DNA of 64,000 nucleotides from Brachionus plicatilis. Lineage: Eukaryota; Rotifera; Eurotatoria; Ploima; Brachionidae. This document shows, piece by piece, positions 33,901 through 44,597 of this stretch. Within the stretch, counting starts at the first letter, position 1; each line of letters starts with the position of its first letter. Made by a program: the position numbers and the translations under genes. The notes beneath the pieces were generated by a model. It saw nothing but the letters and a program-made list of their open reading frames with translations. It did not search any database and was not told the origin of the DNA. The stretch lies in NCBI GenBank assembly GCA_010279815.1, contig QEOQ01000694.1, positions 570,423 to 634,422 on the forward strand. The letters run 5' to 3'.

Positions 33901-36103
33901 AAAATTAAAAATTTTAAAGCTGAAAATATCACTAAATTTTTTTTAAATTTAAATATTTAAGATTTATCCAAAACAGAATACTTTTTTCATATATTAGCTT
34001 GCTATTTTTCTAATTTGCTTACTTGTACTAATACATTCTTTTAATGAACTAATGAACAAACGTTTTCATGTACTGAATTTAAAAATTTTAAAAAAAATGG
34101 CAGAAAATTTCAAGTTTCTTAAAAAAAAATCATTTTTTTAAAAATATTATAAAAAAATTTTTAGTTTTAAAATTAATCCAAAAATTTGAATTTTCAATAA
34201 GCTATTCCAAAAAAAAGGACGACACCATCAAAAAAGATTTGTGAAAAGGAATCTAAGTTTCCGTTAAGTTTTTAGACAATTTAACGTTATGTTTATCGTT
34301 AGCTAGATATTAAAGACAAAGAAAAAAAGTGGTATACCTGCAAAAATAACGACTAAACAAGTTGCATCAAAATTAAGAGCCTTTTTAAATTATAAAGAAA
34401 GGTGGCTAAGAAGTTAATTTATCGTTTCATCCAAATCGGAAAAATTCAAAAATCGAGAAGAGTAAACAGCATAAGGAATCTAATTTAAAAACTAACAAGA
34501 AAAAAGAAGCTAGTCTTAAATAGAGTCGTATGTTTATAAATACAGCAGTTTATAAGGATGACTGGTAGGCCAAAAACTTTAAGCAGCTGATGATTTATTG
34601 CTCTAGAAGATTTAATTCACAAAGAGTTAAATTTAAAAAAATAGTTTAATTTTTGTTCATAAATAAACTAATCATAATATTTTATTTAAAAAAAAATAAT
34701 CTAGAAAAATCTCTCAGAATATATTATTTTTGGCCTATGGATAAGTAAAAAATGAATTTAAAGAGTTTAAATGATAAAGATTAAAATATAGAAATAACAT
34801 TTAAGCTGATTTAAGGAAGTAGATTTAAACTTTTAAAAGTATGAGTTTTTGCTAACCCGAGAGAGCTTTTGATATTTAAAAAAGTCTTCTAAAGATGAAT
34901 ACAAAAATCAATATAATTGATGAAAAATAGCCGTAAAAATTCAATTGTATTTAGACAAAATTAGCAGAAATATGGAATCAAATTTGATCTCCGCATTCTA
35001 GATGAGGTCTAACAGAAGATTTGTAAAGGCCATCTAATATGTCTTGATATATGTCTAAAGTTTTTGGTATTTAAAGCTCTGTTTTTTTCGATTGCTGTTG
35101 GATCATTCTAATGAGATCAATTCGTTTTTATCGAAGTTCTCAAAAAAAAAAATCCATAAATAATTAAATTTAAAAATTTTTGAAGATTATTTTGGAACTT
35201 CTAAAAATAAAATGAAAAATAAATTTTATATTTCTTTTAATTAATTTAATTTTTTACACCGGAGAAAAGAAGGCTCTTTAGAGATACAAAATTTGAAAGC
35301 AACTCAATTACGAACAAAAATTTTTATCTTTTTATCAATTTTTTTACTAACATTAGAAAAATATTTCAAAAGTCTCATATTTTTTGTATTTTTCTCCATA
35401 ATGGAGGATTTGATAAAAAATAAAAATCTTTGAATTTTCCACAATCTTTGACGCAAATTATTTTTTTGGTTTACTTCCTGAAAGTTTATAAATTATTCAT
35501 AATTAAAAAAATTTTTTTTTTCAGATAAAAAATAAAATATAAATTTATTTAATTTATAAAATAATATAAGTGGAACACCACCTTGGCTGCTCCTTCTTTT
35601 TAGCCCCATTTTTTAATGTCATATTTTTAATGATTATGCACAATTCTTTAAATTGTGGAAAGGAGTTTAGCAACACTACAATAAAATTTAATTTGGATAC
35701 ATAAAAGATAAAGAAATAAAGGATGATACTTTTATAACCAAATGTCTCGTTTTTGGATGATTTGTAATTGAGATCTTATTTAATATTAAGAATTTTTATT
35801 TTAAATTTTTTTTAATTTCCTGCTTATCCCTTGATTGAGTAAATTACATAAACTTCAAATAGTCCTAATTAAGCGCTTGAAGCGTAAATAATAATTTTTA
35901 AAAAAAATTCTTAAATGTAAACATCTGTTTCTTTCTCTAAAACTAGCGATTAAGACAAGTTGAGTGACATATTAGACATATTCGTAATTTTATCTAGTCC
36001 CTCCCAAATTTAAATTGTAAGACAAAATTAATTGTACCATTCAAAAATCAGAGACCATATGCTGCATTGAAAAGAGAAACGAATTAAATTTTATTTACGG
36101 AAA

Positions 36104-36174
36104 ACACATCAAGCATATCTAAACAATTTGATTCGGATGGTGCTCAGGACGGCTATTTAGACGAAGATTGTGAA
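36104..36174 (+). CDS. Possible terminal exon fragment
   Basis: An open segment reading SSISKQFDSDGAQDG then YLDEDCE and a stop, with a composition unlike the surrounding AT-rich DNA. No convincing acceptor or upstream exon was found. It could be a relic. Included because of the contrast, at low confidence. Confidence 0.15.
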
Positions 36175-38761
36175 TGAGGCCAGGTTAATTTTTTTTTAAT
36201 TATATTAACGTGTTGAAATAAAGCAAAAATAAAAGCTTAATTAAACAGAGCCGAAATTTCATTAGGAATTCATTCGAGCAAGTTATCATTAAATGTAAGT
36301 TCAATTTTCAAATATATTTTAGACTATCGCAATGAACACGTTTCTACTTAGTCCATGTCAAATTTTATCTCAGGTAATTTAGAGGAGAGGGTGGCCTAGT
36401 CTAAAGATTAATTAAAAATGAAGCCGCATATCACTGTTAAGAGTCAGCTTTTTTTCTTTTATCTAAAAATATCGAGTAAATATTTAAATTGTTGAATTTT
36501 TGTAATTTATACCTATTTACGACCTGTTTTCTATCAGTCTGGTTTAATGTCTTAATTTTTCATATTGTTTGAGAACGCCATTTTAATTTGAAAAAAATAG
36601 GCTTAATTTAATCTGACTCAAAATCGTTCTGTGTTCCATCTACAAGTCAATTAAGTCCAGGATTTTTAGCTGAAAAATTCATTTTTTTTTAGTATGCAGT
36701 CAAATTCAAAATGACCTCTATCAATATTTCTGAACTAAATTTCTAAATATTTGGCAACAATTAATTAGTAAAACTAGTAACAAAAAATAATATATTTTTC
36801 AATATCTTTTTATCGAAATATTGGCCAAACTCGCCGCATCCAACTTTTGGTTAATAATTGGTAAGTGACTTTTTTGGGTAGAAATAATTGTGTTCAGCAA
36901 GGGGAAATAAACTGGATAATTTAATCCAGGTATTTATTTTTTTCTCGATAATTCAACACTCTATATGGGTCTGGCGTTGTCTTGAAAAAAGGCCACAGCC
37001 TTCTGTTGATCAAAGTAGGACACTTTTCTAAGAAACTAAGAATATTTTCGTAAAATTGCACAATGGCAACTATAAAATGGGAAAATTATATCCGTACAAA
37101 AAATTTGTTATAAAGAAAATTTCTGTTCTCCACCAAAATTAATTTTACAAAAAAAATTGCTGAGTGTAGTTCCATTATTTTCTAATGTTTGTGAACATTT
37201 TGTTGTAGAGAACGATAGCGTCTTCAGGATCAAAACATTTCACTATTTCCATGTTTGTTTAGTTAACTTCAGAATTGATTAAAAGTCACAAGTCCAAGTC
37301 CGGACTTTTTCCCTTTTTTTTCTTAAGTCAAAGCCAAAAAATTCAAAATTATCTGGATTTTTTGATATTCAAATTTACAAAAAAAATTAAATTTTTTTTT
37401 GATTTTTATAAATTTTATTTTGGACTTTTTTTAATGACCTAGACTTTATTTTGGGACTTTTAAAAAATTCTGGTTAATTTCATTGTTTAATAACTTTAAT
37501 GGTTCAGTTAGAAAGCCACTAGGAAGAAAGAAAGGTTCTACGAATAAATCGAAAAAATAATTTTTTTTTTAATTTTTTTATTCTCTTTTTTGTCTTAAAT
37601 TTTTAAATTTAAATGCCGGGTCAATAATTAAAATTAAACTTTTTTATTATATTTAATATTTTTTTTACCATAACTCTAACGTCGCATCTATAAAATAAAC
37701 TCAATCAAACTTTTTTTTAAAGCTCTGCTTTTCTATTTGAATTTCTATTATAAACGCTACGTTTTTAAATATGTATCGATTATGTGACCCATAGGACTTT
37801 TAAAATAAAAAATTTAACATTGTGAGGTCTATGTTAGACCATGCACCAAATATCCTACTTATGGTATTAAAGCATGCGTCGCTAAACAAGAGGATACGGT
37901 AAATAAATTTTGATCATATTAGTATTTTAAATCTTTTTCAATAAGCTATTATACAGTTAAAGTATTTTTTTTTATGAAAACCTTTTCTTTATTAAATTGC
38001 ATGTTTTTTAAAATTTTCTTTTTTTTTTTTAAATCGATTAATTTTGTATAATTTATTCCTAGGAAGCTGCCCAAAAGAACTTCTCTAAGTTATAAAATAA
38101 AAAGAAATATTTTAAATAGCAAAATTTTAAGAGATAATAAATTAGCAAACTCAAAATTCGCAATTCGGTGTAATACAGAAAAAACTTTCTTTAAAATTAT
38201 TGTTTCCTTCATAATTAAATTTTATTTTCAAAGATTAAAAAAAAAAGTGTTTTTTTATAGGAAGAAATTAAAATGGGAAATTTTTTAAATCAAAAAATCC
38301 TAAAAAAGAAGAAATATTTTAAGCTTTTTAAAAATTTGTAAATTTTTTTCGAATTTTATTTTAAACTTTGAAGACTAAGGCCCGATAACTAAACTTTATT
38401 TATTGAAAAAGAACTAATTTAAATTTTTAAGGTCTTTCTTTGATTAAATAAATATTTTGTTTCTTTAATTTAAAATCAAATGTAATCAAGCTGAATTTTC
38501 AGTCACAAAATTAAAGTTTTGGAAAGCTTTTTTTTCTATCAGCCGAGTTAGAAAATAAAATCAAATGCTCATTCAACTTTTTTCTAGATTTTTTTTTATT
38601 TAATTTTTCAGCTAGGAAGAACTCATTTTGTGCCAAGTGTTTTCTGGTTGTGTTGCATAAGGTAGACCCTTAAACAATTAGTTCTCTGGGTACAACAAGC
38701 AGCGTTGCACCAATTGTTACAAGGTAAAATATTAATCCGTCATATCAATAAAAAATTGAAC

Positions 38762-38905
38762 AGGGTCTGGGTGGTTCTCTAGTTTAGGGATTCGTACATG
38801 TTGTAGATTAGAGAACTATTAGTTGAAATTAATAATTTAACTATTAATTAAAATCTTTAATTCAATTATCCATAAGACCATATTATTTATAATCATATGA
38901 CAATT
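38762..38905. repeat. Dispersed repeat fragment shared with 6638-6830
   Basis: Contains gggtctgggtgg, gtttagggattcg, atgttgtagattaga and the attaactattaa/catatgacaattt blocks of the copy near 6.7 kb. It overlaps the beginning of the 231-bp direct repeat next to the LINE, which implies that the LINE inserted into an older repeat. Confidence 0.5.
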
Positions 38906-39057
38906 TAATTCATCAATCATCAATGCAATCTCTGCAATCAAATTCGCAGAGGTTTTGTAGACAATGTATAAAGGTCCTACAAATATTGTGTCTCTAAATT
39001 TCACCAACATTATTTTCTTTCACTTCACAAAAAATTCACAGTTTTTAACATTTTGAT
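38827..39057. repeat. 231-bp direct repeat flanking the LINE, left copy
   Basis: Matches 40515-40745 at a constant offset of 1,688 with only two visible mismatches (ctttcac/cttttac and cacag/cacaa). The LINE fills the space between the two copies exactly, so they look like a very long target-site duplication. Confidence 0.9.
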
Positions 39058-40514
39058 AGTAGTAGTAGTAGTGTAAACTGCAGCTTGGAGTCAACCAAGC
39101 AGAGCTCTAATGAGCTATAGCAGTCGCTTCAAATCGTTTCGCCATCCAAACATCAAGTTTTGCTTTGAAACTGTTTGTATTCCTTGAGTTGATAATTTCT
39201 TCCGGTAGTTTTTTCCAATCATTGACAACCCGGTTAATAAAAAAGTTAAATCTTGGAACACAACTCCTAACTAGCTCTCGTGTAAGGTCCTGTCTGTGTC
39301 TTCTCAACTCATATCTTCTATTATCTATCTTGGTGTTTGAACTATAATTGATCCCGTTGGTAAAATTCACAATCTCTATACCATTAACTATCTTAAACAT
39401 TTGAATCAAATCGCCACGTACTCTTCTTGTTTTCAAGTCGGTTAGTTTTAACTTTGATAGTCGTTCCGAGTAGTCTAAATGACGCAGTTCATGAACTAAT
39501 TTTGACGCTCTTCTTTGTACTTTTTCCAGCGCATTCACATCTTTTTCAAAATAAGGACACCAAGAGCTAATCGCGTATTCTAAGTGCGGTCTGACAAGTG
39601 AGCAGTATAGTAACCTAATCAACTCGAGCGTAGGGAATTTAAACGATTTTCTTATCATTCCTAATAAACGATTTGCTTTCGACGTTGCATTTTTTACTTG
39701 AGTGTCCCATTTCAAATCATCTTGAATGTAAATTCCTAAGTCCTTTTCACAATCCGACTTATTTAGTGCCTGAGAATAAATTGAGTAATTAAATTTTTCA
39801 TTGCTGTGGCCTATATGAAGAACTTTACACTTTTCAACATTAAGCTGAGTAGACCAATCTTCAGACCATTTGCAAACTTTATCAATGTCGTTTTGAAGGT
39901 CAAGGACTGAATCAAAATTTTTTATAACTGATAAAATCTTTGTATCATCAGCATATGCTTCACAACTATTTGAAATGATCTCTAACATATCGTTAATGTA
40001 GATCACAAAAAGAAGTGGACCTAAAACAGAGCCCTGTGGAACTCCACTCTCAACACCAACCCAGCTAGAACTCGCATCACCAAGAACGACTCTTTGTGAC
40101 CTTCCAGTTAAAAATGAACGAATCCACTCAACAATTCTTTGTCCAAGGCCAAAAAATCTAAGCTTGTGTAGGAGTTTCCTGTGAGAAACTTTATCAAACG
40201 CCTTTGCAAAATCCGTATAGACTACATCCACAGCAAAACCTTGAGAAACTGCTTCCGTTATTTGATCAATAGTCTCAAGCAGGTTAGTGGTACATGATTT
40301 TTTCGGAAGAAAACCATGTTGGGAAGACGAAATCAAATTTTTATTTAATAAATGATCTAATATTTTCTCTTTCAAAATTCTCTCTAAAATCTTGCATATA
40401 ATACAAGTTAGAGAAACAGGTCGATAGTTTTTGGGTGACATTTTGCTACCACTTTTATAAAGTGGTGAAACGTTTGCCTGTTTCCAAACAACCGGTAAAG
40501 TCCCTGAGATTAAT
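39058..40514 (-). mobile_element. 5'-truncated CR1/jockey-superfamily LINE
   Basis: A non-LTR retrotransposon copy of 1,457 bp on the minus strand. The endonuclease region and the start of the RT are missing; about two thirds of the RT and the C-terminal region remain open. The 3' end is a short (ACT)n microsatellite at 39058-39072 directly after a UTR of about 35 bp, typical of CR1-like elements that end in simple repeats instead of poly(A). The lack of stops or frameshifts suggests recent insertion. Confidence 0.9.
39107..40512 (-). CDS. LINE reverse transcriptase, N-terminally truncated
   Basis: The open frame begins at the element's truncated edge (SGTLPVVWKQANVSPLY) and has no true start; the Met at 40441 is internal. 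RT motifs are present: NYRPVSL, the HGFLPKKSC segment, motif A TDFAKAFDKVSH, motif B GVPQGSVLGPLLF and motif C YADD with both catalytic Asp. Past the RT, the region with RRASKLVH and RVRGDLIQMFKIVNG and the closing VVNDWKKLPEE are typical of CR1/jockey elements. Unable to move on its own without the endonuclease. The catalytic residues look intact. Confidence 0.92.
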
Positions 40515-40745
40515 AATTAATAATTTAACTATTAATTAAAATCTTTAATTCAATTATCCATAAGACCATATTATTTATAATCATATGACAATTTAATTCA
40601 TCAATCATCAATGCAATCTCTGCAATCAAATTCGCAGAGGTTTTGTAGACAATGTATAAAGGTCCTACAAATATTGTGTCTCTAAATTTCACCAACATTA
40701 TTTTCTTTTACTTCACAAAAAATTCACAATTTTTAACATTTTGAT
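40515..40745. repeat. 231-bp direct repeat flanking the LINE, right copy
   Basis: Partner of 38827-39057; begins aattaataatttaactatt and ends attttgat, immediately beyond the truncated 5' edge of the LINE. Confidence 0.9.
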
Positions 40746-43700
40746 CTGTTCTTTTAAAAAAAATTTTACAAAATCAATTTAAGATTTAAAAGCCCAACAT
40801 AGTCTTTTTGGAAAAAAAATTCTCTTTAAAGATTTAGAAAGATTGTAATCTGTCAACTGGTTTAGATTTTTTCAAATAGGTGAAAAAGAGATTTTGAATC
40901 CTGGCTCTCTTGAGCTTTTCTAAAAAAGTATCAACAAAGCTCTTTGTTAGAGTAATTATTAGATTATTTTTTTGTTGTGCAAAAAAAATTTAAGCTAACA
41001 GATAAATTGTTGCTTTAGTCTTACCTTCATTGAAGATAGTTTTAGGTCATAAAGAAATTTGAACAAGTTTCCGACTGGGTGGCATATGAGAGGTGGTGAA
41101 TATGCTTTATGGATTTGTAGATATAAACAACCTACTGCTTGCGTATGCAAAGTCAGGTTGAGAGTAAATAAAATTATATCCATATTTTTTAGTAGTGTTT
41201 TAAATTCCACTACCAATATTTTATATTTTTGTTGAATAGTTTCCATGATTTTAGAAGAAAATCATCAAATTTTTTTTGGAAAAGTTTGTCAAACTCATGG
41301 TTTTTTGGAGCATATTCTGGAAATTTTTAGATGATCATTTTTTAATGAATTCGATCTCAAAATCAACTAACTAGGTGCATAACTTAATTTTTGTTCAACC
41401 AACAAGTTCAAGGCTTAAGCTCATTAAGAATTAGAGCAAATTTATACGACAAGTAAATTTAGGTGATTAAAAGAGGCCTTCAATTGCTAAAGAATAGAAA
41501 AAAAAACATTTTACATAACCGAGACCTTTTTGAAGTTTCTTAGCTTTGGTTCTTGGTGAGGCCTTCAAGAGCTTTAAATAACAATTAAATATGTATTACT
41601 TTTGTTTAATTTATTTATTGTGCTTTTTTTTTACTCAAGTCTGGTTTTGTTGTTTTAAAAAAATTTGCTTAGTATTTATTATTTTTCAATTATACGATTG
41701 CCCGCAAATTTCGGCTAAACGATTCTTAGTATACAGTTTTATTTGGTGTTTGTTATATCATTTTATCATTGATTAATATTAAATTAACAAAAATAAAATT
41801 GCATTTTTTCTTTCTATTTTGATATAATCAAATTATTTGTTCTTTATTAAAATGTTATCGATAATACCATATAAAAGCAAATAATTCATTTGTGTTGTTA
41901 TCGAAAAAAATAGCTCGCAGGGTTACGTAAGATTTGGGCTTTGTGATTTTTGTTTCTTAAAAATTTTTCGAATACTTGAATCAACAGAAATGATAGTTAT
42001 CTTTGGTAAAACGGAATTTAAAAAAAATAGTTTTAAGATATAAGTATTCAAAATTTTTATATGAATTCATTCCATTTCGTTTGATAATTTTTTTTTAATC
42101 CTAAAAATAATTTGAAAACACCCGACAAAATAAAATAAGAGTTTTTATTATTGAAATAAAAATTTGCTATGTAATTATGTAATTGTAAAATTTGTAAATA
42201 TTAAAATCAATTTTATTGTATTTGCTGACTTTTTTCGATTAGGTTTTAGATTAGATTATTTAATTAAAAAGAAATAAATAAAAAAGGAAATGTCAATTTA
42301 AATATCAAAAATATCAAAGTATCAACTCATACTTTTTAATTTTAATAAATAAAATTGTGTAAGTTTTTCTTTAAAAATACGAATTTTATGCACCAAAAAC
42401 TTTTATTTTTAATTTGCTTAACTTTTCATTTCAAAAATATTACTCCAAAAAATACTTTAAAAGTTCAGTGATATTATTTTGGTTTTCTTATTTCTACTTA
42501 TTAAATAAAATATTCAATTTTCTTTAAAAAAATTCTTAAATTATTTTTATTTATATTCTGTCACTCTTGACTGACAAGAAAAATTAATAGTCTAAGCTTA
42601 AAACGATAGTAAATTAAAAAAATGAGTAGTCAATAAGCCGGTGCATTTTATTTTCGTTCAGATATTTTTTAGGAATGTTTTTCCTTTAATTATTCATATT
42701 TAAACCAAATATTATCTTAAATTATTTATCTAAAATTTTGGTTCTAATTGATTCAAGTTTCAACTTTCAATTTTTTTAATATATTTTAACAAACCCTTGA
42801 AAAAACACAATAAATAAAATAAATAGAATTTTTTGGTTTTTAGGATAGAGAATGAATATTCAAATTATTAAAATTTTATCTTTTGTTTTAGGAGAAAACA
42901 ATTCGTTTCACTTTAAGAATTCAATTTGTTTTCTTTCTCAAATATTTATTCACGATCTCACACAATTCTTATTTATTTATTTAAAAATTTATAAACTTAA
43001 TTTTTCAACATTATTTCTAAGTTATTTAAGACCTATCGGGCCGCAAATAACAAAAATTAAAAAACCTTTATTATTTTCCAGACAATTGAATTTTTGGAAT
43101 TGTTTATATTTACGCAATTGAATATTTTTATTTAGAGATAAAAATTTATAATTATCAATAGCGAAGAGTTACAATGCAGGCATCAATAAAATTATTAGAA
43201 CTTCTTCCATTGACCTGAATAAGGTGAATTTTTTAAAACAAAAATAAATGTGACTTGACGGCTTGGAGAATATGATATTGGATTAAAATTTAAAATGTGA
43301 TTTATTTAATTAATATCTTATGGTTCAAATTTAGATGAAAAAATCCAAGCGATCAAAAGACTAGTTGGCTATTAGCTTTGGCTTTTTGAAGCTAATTTAG
43401 GTCATGTTGAAAGCTAAATTTTGTGTAAAATACCACAAAGATAGACCCAGCTTCTATTAGTTATATTTGATTTAACTTGGTAATTGAATTCTAAATTTTT
43501 GTAATAAAAAAATAATGCAAAATTTTCGTAATCTTTCTTTAATTTCTTGACTCGTTGAATAAACAAGAAAGCCTGATTCAGAGCAGCCAAGTTAACAATT
43601 TCAAGTTTTTCTTTTCTTTTGAGTCTTATTTGCATTAGAAACAAATGATCACTAAGCCATACAATTAAACAAAAGATCCAGTTTATCAAAAATTTTTGCT

Positions 43701-44597
43701 AATTTTTACAAATAGTTTTCTCCTGCTAAACAATGTAATCAGGTAATGTAAACACTTTGGGCACAAGACCGAGGGGCAGGCTTTCAATCTAGCTGTCATG
43801 TCCGTCATACTCTAAAAGCCTTTCAATGAATGCCTCACAGGTACAACTACATCACGCCAAATGTGATCCCTATGGACATAGTTTTCGTGCAAATAAATCG
43901 ATAAAAATATCCAATGTAAATTTCAATTAATTGAGTTTTTTCTTCTCGCTCAGACTATTTATCTCAGTTCTCAGTCAAAAAAAGTTAAAGTGATTAATGA
44001 ATTTTTTTAAGACTTCCTCAAGTGTTCTCTTCGGCCAGTTGGTTATTGTTTCCGACTAGGACAGGTTCCATCTAGACCGATGATTTTTAGCCAAGGTCTT
44101 GCTAAATTCCTTCCATTTTTTTAATTAATAAAAAAAAAATATTTCTCATATTTTAAATATTTATGTTTTTTTGTTAATTGAACTTAATATCGAAAATATG
44201 TAGATAAATGCAGGCTATGTGAATTCTACAATTGAAAAAAGTTCATGTTTCTAAATTTTCTAAGAGTTAGAGTTGTTAACAATTTTAGCTTTAATTGTTT
44301 CCTTTTTTTGCTTGAATTAAATTAATGGTTAATTAAATAAGGGTGCCGGCTTATTCGAGTGAATTAGCATAAATTTTGACAATTTTTGCCGGATGCCCAC
44401 ACTCGAAAATGGTGCAAACAAAAAGCGCGATTTGAATATCTTAAGGAAAAGCTTTGATTTAAGTTTTCTACTACTTTGAAATTCAAATTGAGTTTAAAAT
44501 ATTCTATTTAAAATATGCACAAGATTTAGCAGTTAAGTTCTATAGTCATTATTGTTAAATAATATTTATTTTAGATTTTATTTAAAATGAGTCTATA
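40746..44597. other. Gene-free stretch upstream of Caskin
   Basis: AT-rich with ORFs of 60-91 codons of low complexity, not called. A GC-richer block at 43740-44110 (gggcacaagaccgaggggcag, ctcttcggccagttgg) might be a decayed element or the promoter area of the Caskin gene. I see no clear structure in it. Confidence 0.45.

Larger units (their letters stand above)
29246..38826. other. Mostly gene-free 9.6-kb stretch
   Basis: AT-rich DNA. Holds half-copies of hairpin families (29820-29880; 30020-30115), one compositionally distinct 31-codon ORF (30806-30901), a possible exon-like segment (36104-36174) and the degenerate repeat at 38762-38905. No complete gene could be built. ORFs of 60-66 codons here are low-complexity Phe/Leu/Ile/Lys-rich frames. 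Confidence 0.5.

Noticed and set aside
38625..38710. Cys-rich zinc-finger-like peptides (FCAKCF, QRCTNCYK) in adjacent frames
   Set aside because: Joining them would need an intron of about 20 nt; more likely chance or an old repeat next to the LINE.
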